The translations under genes and the position numbers were made by a program. A DNA stretch of 10,248 nt from Bacillota bacterium (GTDB lineage: Bacteria > Bacillota > Clostridia > Oscillospirales > Acutalibacteraceae). Every line of letters begins with the position of its first letter. Position 1 is the first letter of the stretch. Positions 1-6,920 of the stretch are shown here, piece after piece. The stretch spans positions 1 to 10,248 of the forward strand of contig JAEZFF010000025.1 of NCBI GenBank assembly GCA_023417635.1. The letters are read 5' to 3'. The notes under the pieces were generated by a model. That model saw nothing but the letters and a program-made list of their open reading frames with translations, was not told the DNA's origin and did not search any database.

Positions 1-91
1 TTTTTGAGAAAATCCTCCCTCAAATACGGGAAAACGCTATATTTGTATTATCATGCCGAATTAGTACTGCTTGTATTTTATTGCCAACTCG
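1..91 (-). promoter_or_regulatory. Intergenic stretch with a possible ribosome binding site for a gene beyond the left edge
   Basis: Read on the minus strand, this stretch follows the stop codon of the small membrane gene at 92. It ends in a good Shine-Dalgarno sequence, AGGGAGG, at 20-14. No ATG, GTG or TTG occurs between that site and base 1, so any start codon must lie just outside the window. A-T-rich stretches at about 36-50 could hold a -10 element, but I find no convincing -35 partner. Bases 61-78 resemble bases 2388-2405 (15 of 18 identical), including TTAGTACT. No terminator hairpin is seen after the gene at 92, so read-through into the next gene is possible. Confidence 0.35.
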
Positions 92-355
92 TTAAAAAAC
101 AAAGTTTAAAAGCAAAACGGCGGCAGCGGCGACAAGTCCATTGGAACCGCCAAGAAGAAAAAGCCTTTTTTTCCGCACAACGTTCCGCGTCATTTTCAGC
201 TCAATAAAATTCAGTACGAAAAATACTACCGGCAGGCAGCAGCAAAAAATCATACTGTTCTGCGAAAAGAAGAGGCACGCCAGCAGAAGCATGGAAATAA
301 AGACCGTGACGATCGTTACGGTTCCAGCATTTTTTGCTGTTTCTCGGTTGTTCAT
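92..355 (-). CDS. Small hypothetical membrane protein, three predicted helices
   Basis: I do not recognise this 87-residue protein. It is very hydrophobic, with likely membrane helices at about residues 13-31, 34-52 and 68-86. Short charged stretches lie between them, including an Arg/Lys-rich loop around residues 55-63. A cluster of three cysteines lies in the second helix (about 38-40). The start codon overlaps the stop of the upstream hydrolase as ATGA (352-355), and a Shine-Dalgarno GGGAGG sits 9 bases upstream (370-365) inside the hydrolase gene. This suggests translational coupling and membership of the same operon. The overlap and ribosome binding site make me fairly sure it is a real gene. 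The function is unknown; it may assist the membrane-anchored hydrolase, but that rests on position alone. Confidence 0.7.
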   Translation of the reverse strand: MNNRETAKNAGTVTIVTVFISMLLLACLFFSQNSMIFCCCLPVVFFVLNFIELKMTRNVVRKKRLFLLGGSNGLVAAAAVLLLNFVF

Positions 356-1389
356 TGTACCGCGCCTCCCGTCACCCGGTGGATATAACCGGAAAGTTCA
401 TTCAGCATCTGAGTTTTGCCAAAATAATCATTGTGGCCGGTCCCTTTTATGTAAACGAATTTGTAAACCGACTTGAATTTTTTTGCAAGCGCTTCACTCT
501 GCTGATAATTTATCATCTTGTCCGTTTTGGACGTAAAGATAAGCGGTGATACCTGTACATTTGGCGCATAGCGCTTCGTGTCGAACTGATAGCGCATCAG
601 AGCCGTCATCGGCCCATGAAAAATATCCAGCATACTGTTGTAAAGGTGCTGACCGTCATAATACGGCGCTACAAGAACAAGGCCGGCCACTTTTCTCTGC
701 GAAGCAAGGCAGGTCGCGGCGCCGGTGCCAAGGCTGTAGCCAACCGAAACAACGTGCGATTTCTCCACATAAGGCTGTTTTACGGCGAAGTCGTAAATAT
801 CGACGGCGTCGGAAAACATATCGGCGTCGCTTGGGGTTCCGGCACTGTACCCATAGCTGCGGTAGTCCATCATCATAACATTGCAGCCGGCATATTTTTC
901 AAAGACCCGGCCTTTGAGGTAATTCCGGAAAGTCTGGGAAGAATTCTGGCCGTTTCCGCCAAAATAAATGACAAGCGGGGCAGGCTCATTTTTTGTGTTT
1001 TTCTTCAGCCAGCCGCGCAGCTGCGTCCCATCGCGCGCGGTAATGGAAACCTGTTCAAACTCCGGTTTTGCTTTCAAGGTGTTGAAACACTCCACACTGT
1101 TGCTTGGAGAAAAAAGGAGCTTTCCCTGCAAATAGTAGACGGAAACACCGAGGGCCACGGCGAAGTTTAGAACACAGATCAGAACGCTGGCGGTAATCTT
1201 TGCGGCACGCCGCTTTCCAATCTGCTTGACGCCAAGGTAAAGCAGAAAGTTTACGCCAAAGAAAGCGGCGGTAAACAGCAGGTAAAAAAGGCCCATTTCC
1301 CAACCGCCAAGAATAAAAGTGTACGCAAGAATCGTAACCGCCGTCATTGCTAAAGCAGCAAGGAGGGATAATTTTCCTTCTTTTTTCAT
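352..1389 (-). CDS. Membrane-anchored alpha/beta hydrolase (Bem46/ABHD13-like serine hydrolase)
   Basis: This 345-residue protein starts with three predicted membrane helices (about 7-27, 31-52, 66-86), followed by an alpha/beta-hydrolase domain from about residue 95. Visible hallmarks are the strand VIYFGGNGQ (140-148), which would shape the oxyanion hole, the DYRSYGYSAG stretch (175-184) typical of Bem46-like enzymes, and the nucleophile elbow GYSLG with Ser219. Asp290 (SKTDKM) and His319 (GTGHND) complete a plausible catalytic triad. Family knowledge suggests an esterase, lipase or peptidase acting at the membrane; the substrate cannot be read from the sequence. The start lies 3 bases after the NUDIX stop. 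The Shine-Dalgarno signal is weak (GGGAA about 15 bases upstream), so translation probably depends on coupling. The stop overlaps the next start. The fold is confident, the exact role is not. Confidence 0.85.
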   Translation of the reverse strand: MKKEGKLSLLAALAMTAVTILAYTFILGGWEMGLFYLLFTAAFFGVNFLLYLGVKQIGKRRAAKITASVLICVLNFAVALGVSVYYLQGKLLFSPSNSVECFNTLKAKPEFEQVSITARDGTQLRGWLKKNTKNEPAPLVIYFGGNGQNSSQTFRNYLKGRVFEKYAGCNVMMMDYRSYGYSAGTPSDADMFSDAVDIYDFAVKQPYVEKSHVVSVGYSLGTGAATCLASQRKVAGLVLVAPYYDGQHLYNSMLDIFHGPMTALMRYQFDTKRYAPNVQVSPLIFTSKTDKMINYQQSEALAKKFKSVYKFVYIKGTGHNDYFGKTQMLNELSGYIHRVTGGAVQ

Positions 1390-1392
1390 CTG

Positions 1393-1938
1393 TTACAGTT
1401 TCCCTTGTTCCACAAGCCTCGCAGTCTTCAGTACAAGCACCTGTGTTTTTGCGTCTTTGATTTCGCCGGACATCACCATCTGGGCAGCTTTTTCCAGCGG
1501 GATTTTCTCCACTTCGAGAAATTCCCCTTCGTCTAAGTCGTCCGCACCGCGGCTTTCCGCGCGGCAGGCATAAAGGGAAATAATTTCGTTTGTGTAGCCG
1601 GGGGAGGGGTACAGCTTGCCAAGGTCGGCATAGTTTTTCCCCGCCACTCCAGTTTCTTCGCGCAGCTCGCGCTTTCCAGCTTCAAACGGGTCTTCGCCCT
1701 TTTCAAGCTTCCCGGCAGGAAGTTCCAGCACGACTTCATGGTACGGGTAACGGTACTGGCGCACAAAGTAAAGCTCGTTTTTCTCAGTAAGCGCGGCAAC
1801 GCTTACGCCGCCGTGGTGGTCTACGCACTCGCGCATCACTTTGCGGCCATTTTCAAGTTCTGCACGGTCAACGTGAAAGTCGAGGATTTTGCCGTGGTAA
1901 ACGTCCGTCCGGTCAAGGGTTGTTTCCGTCAGTTTCAT
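1393..1938 (-). CDS. nudF: NUDIX hydrolase, ADP-ribose pyrophosphatase type
   Basis: This 181-residue protein carries a complete NUDIX box at residues 76-98. It fits GX5EX7REUXEEXGU, with Gly76, Glu82, Arg90-Glu91 and Glu94-Glu95 in place. About 15 residues downstream, YPSPGYTNE matches the proline-rich signature that marks ADP-ribose pyrophosphatases among NUDIX enzymes. The expected activity is Mg2+-dependent cleavage of ADP-ribose to AMP and ribose 5-phosphate in the cytosol, clearing a reactive NAD breakdown product. Length and domain order fit the family. I chose the ATG at 1938 because GGAGGG lies 8-9 bases upstream; a longer open frame further upstream overlaps the neighbouring membrane gene and is not needed. 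It sits 4 bases after the upstream membrane gene and 3 bases before the hydrolase, so it is the second gene of a four-gene operon. Confidence 0.92.
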   Translation of the reverse strand: MKLTETTLDRTDVYHGKILDFHVDRAELENGRKVMRECVDHHGGVSVAALTEKNELYFVRQYRYPYHEVVLELPAGKLEKGEDPFEAGKRELREETGVAGKNYADLGKLYPSPGYTNEIISLYACRAESRGADDLDEGEFLEVEKIPLEKAAQMVMSGEIKDAKTQVLVLKTARLVEQGKL

Positions 1939-1942
1939 AAAA

Positions 1943-2293
1943 TTATCCCTCCGCTTTTTTCGTAAGAACGCAATGCTGCCACACACCCAGCACCGCCGCA
2001 AATACAAGCAGCAGCACGGTTGACGGAACGCCAAATCCCGTCCAGAAAACGCAGACGAGCGCCGTAATCTGCAGAATGTACAGTGCGGCGAAGCCCGCCT
2101 GCCTGGCGCCGAAAATTTTCCGCTTCGCGCAGGTGACAAGCACCGGAATTCCGTCAAAAACCGTCATCAGCACCGCAAGGGCACTCAGCACAACAAGCCT
2201 TATCATTTCCGCCGGAAAATGATAAAAGAAACGGAAAAAAATCAGCAGGGCGGCACACCCGATCACCGTTTTATTGATTTTCTGCTCACTCAT
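1943..2293 (-). CDS. Hypothetical four-helix membrane protein
   Basis: This is a 116-residue protein I do not recognise. Hydrophobic stretches at about 9-24, 30-54, 66-84 and 90-106 suggest four membrane helices, with a basic loop CAKRKIFGARQ between the second and third and a short basic tail. I start it at the ATG at 2293 because GGGAG lies 6 bases upstream (2304-2300). A TTG at 2338 would add 15 residues with no clear ribosome binding site. The stop lies 4 bases before the NUDIX start, and the NUDIX ribosome binding site overlaps the end of this gene. It therefore looks like the first gene of the operon with the NUDIX and alpha/beta hydrolase genes. The function is unknown. Confidence 0.7.
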   Translation of the reverse strand: MSEQKINKTVIGCAALLIFFRFFYHFPAEMIRLVVLSALAVLMTVFDGIPVLVTCAKRKIFGARQAGFAALYILQITALVCVFWTGFGVPSTVLLLVFAAVLGVWQHCVLTKKAEG

Positions 2294-2436
2294 ACGCGGC
2301 TCCCGTTCCCTGAAAGTTTTCCACTTTGTCTGCACCAATGGTGGAAATCCTGCAGCTTTCTCTTTAAAACTGTATATTTTCTACAGGTTAGTACTAATCG
2401 TATTTGGATTACCCTGTTTTCGCATCATTTTACTGC
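2294..2436 (-). promoter_or_regulatory. Probable promoter region of the membrane protein-NUDIX-hydrolase operon
   Basis: This 143-base gap follows the lipoprotein stop and is the only sizeable break before the four-gene unit. It contains a possible -10 element TATACA (2376-2371, minus) framed by an inverted repeat CTGTA-N7-TACAG (2370-2386). A perfect 10-base palindrome TTAGTACTAA lies next to it (2388-2397), roughly where a -35 element or operator would be. No good -35 hexamer is visible. A second small palindrome, CACCA-A-TGGTG, lies near 2333-2343. I see no terminator for the gyrA-lipoprotein unit here. The promoter call is tentative. Confidence 0.3.
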
Positions 2437-3060
2437 CTAAGAAAACGCATAAGTAAAATTCGGTTCGTAATCGTAAAGTTCGCGGTAAAGCGCAGCGGCG
2501 CGGCTGCGGTAAAAATCCATACCCTTCGAAGCCGCCTCCACCCGCGCCATGGAACCGCCAAGGGCCTGCGCGTCGTCGCTGATTTTTTTCAGCGCGTCGT
2601 TCCGCCCGTTTTCCCAGTCTTTCTGCTCTGCTTCAATTTGTGCTTTTTTGTCGGAATTCGACGCCAGCCGGTCTTCCAGCTCGGAAAACGCGTGGTTGAT
2701 TTCTTTTTCCCAAAGGACCGCATATTTTCCCGAAACCTTTACCATGTCGGTATTGGAGATGGCTTTTTTCATTTCGGCAATATACTTCACATCAATGGGG
2801 TTTTGTTTAAACTTAGCGTTAAATGCATCACTGTCTGTACTCTCTGTTTTCACCATACCGCCCTGAGAGACGGCTCCGTCCGAAGAAGCGGCAGAAGAAG
2901 ATTCCTGCCCGGAAACAGCGGACGAACTTTGCCCGGAAGCCGTCTGCCGCGAAACCGCGGAAGACGATGCAGCAGAGGACACTTCCGGTGTTTTGTTACA
3001 GCCGGAGCAAAGCACCCCTGCCGTGCAGAGAACTGCAAGAAGCAATCCCGTTTTTTTCAT
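2437..3060 (-). CDS. Secreted lipoprotein with LprI-like (DUF1311) domain
   Basis: This 207-residue protein has a lipoprotein signal peptide: a Lys-Lys N-terminus, a hydrophobic core, and a lipobox ending CSGC with Cys21 as the likely lipidated residue (Cys at -3 is unusual). Residues about 27-70 form a Ser/Ala/Gln-rich, low-complexity linker that would hold the domain off the membrane. The C-terminal half (about 95-195) resembles the LprI / DUF1311 family. It has a helical LWEKEINHAFSELEDRL segment, an EQKDWENGRNDAL segment with the conserved Trp and Arg, and a final helix ending AALYREL. Some LprI proteins inhibit lysozyme, so a cell-surface role against cell-wall hydrolases is possible but is family inference. 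I chose the ATG at 3060, with GAGGTG 8 bases upstream (3074-3069); TTG at 3063 is an alternative. It starts 15 bases after gyrA and is probably cotranscribed. Confidence 0.75.
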   Translation of the reverse strand: MKKTGLLLAVLCTAGVLCSGCNKTPEVSSAASSSAVSRQTASGQSSSAVSGQESSSAASSDGAVSQGGMVKTESTDSDAFNAKFKQNPIDVKYIAEMKKAISNTDMVKVSGKYAVLWEKEINHAFSELEDRLASNSDKKAQIEAEQKDWENGRNDALKKISDDAQALGGSMARVEAASKGMDFYRSRAAALYRELYDYEPNFTYAFS

Positions 3061-3075
3061 CAAAAACGCACCTCG

Positions 3076-5643
3076 TTATTTTTCCGGCTCCACGCCATCT
3101 GGCTGCTCTGCTTCGGAAGAATCCTCTACCGCTTTTTCCTCCGCCTGTTCGTCGGCGGTTTCGCCGCCTTCTTCTGCACTGCCGTCGTCTTCCGGCTGTG
3201 CGGTTTCTTCGTCATCGCTGCGGGAAACGCGTGCCAGCGTTACAACGCGGCTGCCTTCCGCAAGGCGCATCAGCAGCACACCTTTGGAAGGCCGTGCGCA
3301 TACGCGGATGGAATCTGCATGAATGCGGATAATAATGCCGTCGGAAGAAATCAGTATCAGGTCGTCGGCAAGCGGGTCAACCAGCTGGATGGACGCAACA
3401 TTGCCGTATTTTGCCACGCGGTAATTGATTTTGCCCATGCCGGCACGCCGCTGGAGGGTGTAGTCCGTAAGAGGTGAAAGGCGGCCGTTGCCGGTTTCGG
3501 AAACCGTAAGCAGAAGCGCGCCTTCGCGCACAACGCACATGCCGACAATGGTGTCGTCTTTTTTCAGCGTCATGGCTTTTACACCGCGCGCCGTGCGTCC
3601 CATGGCACGAACGTCATTTTCATCAAAGCGGATTGCCATGCCGAAACGAGTGGCAACAAGAAGCTGGTCTTTTCCGCCGGTCAGGCGGACCCAGGAAAGT
3701 TCGTCGCCGTCGTCAAGGTTTACGGCGATAACGCCGCCTTTGCGTGCGGTGTTGAACTCGGAAAGGCGCGTGCGCTTGATGATGCCGTTCTTGGTAATCA
3801 TCACAAGGTAGCTTTCGGCGTCGAACTCCGTCACACGAATCATGGAAGTGACTTTCTCGTCCTGCGCAATGGGCAGCAGATTGGCGATATTCACGCCCTT
3901 GCCGGTGCGGGAGCCTTCCGGTATTTCGTAGCTCTTCAGGCGGTACGCGCGGCCGCGGTTGGTGAAGAACATCACATAGTTATGCGTGCGGGTGAGGAAC
4001 ATTTCGGAAGCGATATCTTCCTCGCGGCGCGTCATACCGCTTACGCCGCGTCCGCCGCGGTGCTGGGTGCGGTAAACGTCCGGGTCCTGCCGCTTAATGT
4101 AGCCGAACTCCGTCATGGTAAGCATGCACGCTTCATCCGGAATCAGGTCTTCAATATCCATTTCGCCGCTGATGGTTTCAATTTCCGTGCGGCGGTCGTC
4201 GCCGAATTTGTCCCTTACGGCGATAGTTTCCTGCTTTACAATGGCAAGCACGCGCTCTTCGTGCGCGAGGATGTCCTGATAATCTGCAATTTTTCCCAGG
4301 AGGCTGGCAAGCTCCTGCTCCAGTTTTTCGCGCTCGAGGCCGGTCAGGCGGCCAAGGGGCATTTCGACGATTGCCTTGGTCTGTACATCGTCAAGGCCAA
4401 AGCGCACGCTCAGTTTCTGGCGTGCTTCCGCCACGGATTTAGAAGCGCGGATAATTCTTACAACTTCGTCGATATTGTCGACGGCAATTTTCAATCCTTC
4501 GAGGATATGGGCGCGGTCCTGTGCTTTTTTCAGCTCAAAAGCAGTGCGGCGGCGCACAACCTCAACCTGGAATTTGATGTATTCTTCGAGGATTTGCTTT
4601 AAGGTGAGCAGCTTCGGCTCGCCCTTTACGATGGCAAGCATAATAACGCCGAAGGTTGTCTGCATCTGTGTGTAAGTATACAGGCGGTTCAGCACAATCT
4701 GGGGGGAAGCGTCGCGGCGCACGGAAATAACAATGCGCATCCCTTCCCGGTCGGAATGGTCTTCAATGTTGGTGATGCCTTCAATACGTTTTTCTTTGAC
4801 GAGGTTGGCAATGTTTTCAATCAGGCGGGCTTTGTTCACCTGGTAAGGCAGCTCCGTTACAACAATTTGGAAGCGGCCGTTCTTTTCCTCTTCAATTTCG
4901 GCACGGGCACGCACAAGAATGCGGCCGCGGCCTGTGGCATACGCGGCGCGGATTCCGCTGCGGCCCATGATGATGCCGCCCGTTGGGAAATCCGGGCCTT
5001 TAATGCTCTGCATCAGCTCGTCAAGCGTTGCGTCCGGGTTGTCGATGAGGGTACAGACGCCGTCGATAACTTCCCTCATGTTATGCGGTGGGATATTCGT
5101 TGCCATACCGACGGCAATGCCCGTGGAGCCGTTTACCAGAAGGTTCGGGTAATGGCTTGGCAGAACGACAGGTTCTTTCAGGCGGTCGTCATAGTTTGGC
5201 TGAAAGTCAACGGTGTCTTTGTCAATGTCCTGCAGCATTTCCACTGCAACTTTGCTCATGCGGGCTTCTGTGTAACGGTAAGCAGCCGGCGGGTCGCCAT
5301 CTACGGAACCGAAGTTGCCGTGACCGTCCACCAGAAGGTAACGCATGGAAAAATCCTGCGCAAGGCGCACCAGTGCGTCATAAACCGAGGCGTCGCCGTG
5401 CGGGTGGTAACGGCCCAGCACAGAACCGACGGTGTCGGCGCATTTGCGGTACGGCTTTTCCGGTGAAAGGCCGTTTTCATACATGGTGTAGAGGATGCGG
5501 CGGTGAACAGGCTTTAAGCCATCGCGCACATCCGGCAGGGCACGCTGTACGATAACAGACATGGAATAATCCAAAAATGCCTTTTTTACCTCTTTTTCAA
5601 GGTCGACGTCAACGATTTTTGACTTTGCTTCTATTTCATCCAT
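3076..5643 (-). CDS. gyrA: DNA gyrase subunit A
   Basis: GyrA is the DNA-cleaving subunit of the A2B2 gyrase that introduces negative supercoils using ATP. The protein has 855 residues. The winged-helix/tower breakage domain contains the catalytic Tyr124 in AAYRYTEARM and the helix HPHGDASVYDA (80-90) that forms the quinolone-binding site. A GyrA box QHRGGRG at 527-533 opens the C-terminal beta-pinwheel that wraps DNA and separates this protein from ParC. The last ~45 residues are very acidic (Asp/Glu/Ser/Ala-rich). At the place of E. coli Ser83 it has Ala85; Asp89 matches Asp87. The ATG at 5643 has AGGAAGGTG 7 bases upstream (5659-5651). The start overlaps the end of the upstream membrane gene by 13 bases, so the two are probably translationally coupled. 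The lipoprotein gene follows 15 bases after the stop. Confidence 0.98.
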   Translation of the reverse strand: MDEIEAKSKIVDVDLEKEVKKAFLDYSMSVIVQRALPDVRDGLKPVHRRILYTMYENGLSPEKPYRKCADTVGSVLGRYHPHGDASVYDALVRLAQDFSMRYLLVDGHGNFGSVDGDPPAAYRYTEARMSKVAVEMLQDIDKDTVDFQPNYDDRLKEPVVLPSHYPNLLVNGSTGIAVGMATNIPPHNMREVIDGVCTLIDNPDATLDELMQSIKGPDFPTGGIIMGRSGIRAAYATGRGRILVRARAEIEEEKNGRFQIVVTELPYQVNKARLIENIANLVKEKRIEGITNIEDHSDREGMRIVISVRRDASPQIVLNRLYTYTQMQTTFGVIMLAIVKGEPKLLTLKQILEEYIKFQVEVVRRRTAFELKKAQDRAHILEGLKIAVDNIDEVVRIIRASKSVAEARQKLSVRFGLDDVQTKAIVEMPLGRLTGLEREKLEQELASLLGKIADYQDILAHEERVLAIVKQETIAVRDKFGDDRRTEIETISGEMDIEDLIPDEACMLTMTEFGYIKRQDPDVYRTQHRGGRGVSGMTRREEDIASEMFLTRTHNYVMFFTNRGRAYRLKSYEIPEGSRTGKGVNIANLLPIAQDEKVTSMIRVTEFDAESYLVMITKNGIIKRTRLSEFNTARKGGVIAVNLDDGDELSWVRLTGGKDQLLVATRFGMAIRFDENDVRAMGRTARGVKAMTLKKDDTIVGMCVVREGALLLTVSETGNGRLSPLTDYTLQRRAGMGKINYRVAKYGNVASIQLVDPLADDLILISSDGIIIRIHADSIRVCARPSKGVLLMRLAEGSRVVTLARVSRSDDEETAQPEDDGSAEEGGETADEQAEEKAVEDSSEAEQPDGVEPEK

Positions 5644-6179
5644 TCACGGGCACCTTCCTGCTTGAATTTTTGTTTTATCGTTTTGGCAAGCAGGTCTTCG
5701 ACCCGCTTTTGCTCGTCTTTTTTCATGATGCGTTTGGGCACACACCGGCACTCCCCAATCCCGGTACAGAAAAGAATCATCTTCTCGTCGGCATATGCTG
5801 CGTACAGCATTTGGTACGGGATTTTCGCCGTATACCGCTCCGACTGTACTTCAACCGATTCTTCCCCAAACACTGCCGTCTGCGCTGTTACGCTGCGGCG
5901 GCCGGTGTCGAATGCGGCAGAGGCACGCCTTTTCGCGGCGGCTTCCAAAGTGGGAATGCAGAGGAAAAGGAAAAACACCCCGCACACCATCAGCACGGAA
6001 ATCAACGGCTGTGCTCCCGGTTTTGCGGTGAAAAGGACGCACGCGGCGGCTATCATCACCAACCCCACAATGCGGGAACCAACACGGTACACGCCGCCGC
6101 TCTGCATTTTCATCTGTGCCAGCGCTGCGTCGGCAAAATCATCACGGGTCAAGGCAAAACTTACAGTGACCGGCTCCAT
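5631..6179 (-). CDS. YcxB-like membrane protein
   Basis: This 182-residue protein has the layout of YcxB-family proteins. It has a short N-terminal part (1-34), two membrane helices (about 36-51 and 58-76) joined by a tight loop, a basic stretch KRR at 83-85, and a C-terminal cytosolic domain (about 100-165). That domain contains the pattern FGEESVEV, then IPYQMLYAAYADEKMILF, then CVPKRIMKKDEQ, close to the YcxB C-terminal domain ending in a Pro-Lys-Arg turn. The function of the family is not established. The ATG directly follows the TGA of the upstream gene (TGAATG), and AGGAGG lies 7 bases upstream (6192-6187) inside that gene. Its 3' end overlaps gyrA by 13 bases. The tight packing suggests it is made together with GyrA. 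Confidence 0.8.
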   Translation of the reverse strand: MEPVTVSFALTRDDFADAALAQMKMQSGGVYRVGSRIVGLVMIAAACVLFTAKPGAQPLISVLMVCGVFFLFLCIPTLEAAAKRRASAAFDTGRRSVTAQTAVFGEESVEVQSERYTAKIPYQMLYAAYADEKMILFCTGIGECRCVPKRIMKKDEQKRVEDLLAKTIKQKFKQEGAREWMK

Positions 6180-6749
6180 TCAGGTTCCTCCTCTTTTGGC
6201 GTGGTACCATCTGCCGTCAAATGCACTGTGGAACAGTGCAGAAAGGCGCTTCGCGGTATCTTTCGGCAAGCCCTTTTTCCTGACCACAAACAGGAAACGC
6301 TCCCGGCCGCCCGCTGCGGCAATGAAATCATCGGTTTCAACGCAGAGAAAAAAATCCGTCCAGTACTCTGTCATCTGTTCGCAGCTGCTTTTTACTTCCA
6401 CATGGTCATGAAAAACGGCCAAATCGGCAGGAAGTGCCGCCAGCGGACAGGAGCGGAACCATTTTCGCACCTGCCGCGCTCGGAAAACCGGCTGCAGCAG
6501 ACCAACAAGAAGCGCCGCCACAGCGCAGACTACGGCAACTGAAATTGGAATCCACACGAAGTGCGGGAAAGCGTGCAATCCAGCCGGAATCAGCGACGCA
6601 GCAACGGCAGCGCCCGTCAGGCACAGGGCCACACGGGTGGATCGCCGTTTCATAGGGCTGGAATAATAGCTCAGCGCAGCTTCCGCTGCAATATAATCCA
6701 GCTCCGTCAAGGTCTGATGCAGGATAACCGGCTTTTCCTTTCGAATCAT
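6180..6749 (-). CDS. YcxB-like membrane protein, diverged paralogue
   Basis: This 189-residue protein shares the layout of its downstream neighbour: an N-terminal part ending in basic MKRRSTR (33-39), two helices (about 39-56 and 64-85), a basic RARQVRKW segment (90-97), then a cytosolic domain. The motif AVFHDHVEVKSS (111-122) aligns with AVFGEESVEVQS of the neighbour, which supports paralogy. The Pro-Lys-Arg turn of YcxB is not preserved cleanly, so this copy is more diverged. I chose the ATG at 6749 with AGAGGGAGA just upstream. The same frame stays open to an ATG at 6863, adding 38 residues, but that part is encoded by the 125-base repeat and a terminator-like hairpin and is unlikely to be protein. 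The stop abuts the next start. Function unknown. Confidence 0.75.
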   Translation of the reverse strand: MIRKEKPVILHQTLTELDYIAAEAALSYYSSPMKRRSTRVALCLTGAAVAASLIPAGLHAFPHFVWIPISVAVVCAVAALLVGLLQPVFRARQVRKWFRSCPLAALPADLAVFHDHVEVKSSCEQMTEYWTDFFLCVETDDFIAAAGGRERFLFVVRKKGLPKDTAKRLSALFHSAFDGRWYHAKRGGT

Positions 6750-6761
6750 ATTCTCCCTCTC

Positions 6762-6786
6762 AAAAAAGCCTTTTGAAAAAGGCTTT
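6762..6786 (-). terminator. Terminator-like hairpin in the leader of the YcxB-like gene at 6749
   Basis: On the minus strand, AAAGCCTTTT and AAAAGGCTTT form a perfect 10-base-pair stem around a two-base TC centre, running into six T residues (6767-6762). This has the form of a Rho-independent terminator, although only three pairs are G-C. It ends about 12 bases before the ATG at 6749, almost touching the ribosome binding site. It could therefore act as an attenuator or a translation-modulating hairpin as well as a stop for the upstream transcript. The core AGCCTTTTTCAAAAGGCT recurs at 7780-7797. Confidence 0.5.
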
Positions 6787-6795
6787 GCGGCACAA

Positions 6796-6920
6796 TGTGC
6801 CTTTCGCTGCCTATGGCACTCACGAAGAAAGCCCGGCAAGAAAGAGAAGCTTTTTTGTCGCATGGCTTTCTATCGGGGGTTATTTCCATTTTGTAAAATC
6901 TTCAATCTGAGAAAAAATGC
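6796..6920 (-). repeat. 125-base tandem repeat, copy A
   Basis: This unit directly abuts copy B (6921-7045) with no extra bases and matches it at 115 of 125 positions. All ten differences are transitions. On the minus strand the unit includes an A-T-rich part with ATTTTACAAAAT, then CCCCCGATAG, then an ATG that opens a short reading frame (start at 6863), ending with GGCACA. At the left border, GGCACA-A-TGTGCC (6789-6801) forms a perfect palindrome. In this copy the short frame continues in phase into the downstream YcxB-like gene. I see no transposase and no terminal inverted repeats. Confidence 0.9.

Noticed and set aside
1939..2157. N-terminal extension of the NUDIX protein in the same frame
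   Set aside because: The extension overlaps the upstream membrane gene, is Arg/Cys/Ser-rich, and the ATG at 1938 has a strong ribosome binding site and yields a normal family length.
2404..3477. Long open frame on the plus strand (357 codons)
   Set aside because: It lies antisense to the lipoprotein gene and the 3' part of gyrA; the product is rich in Arg, Cys, Phe and Pro, has no recognisable domain and lacks a ribosome binding site.
5577..6542. Long open frame on the plus strand (321 codons)
   Set aside because: It is antisense to gyrA's start and two YcxB-like genes that have clear ribosome binding sites and family features; its composition is that of a shadow frame.
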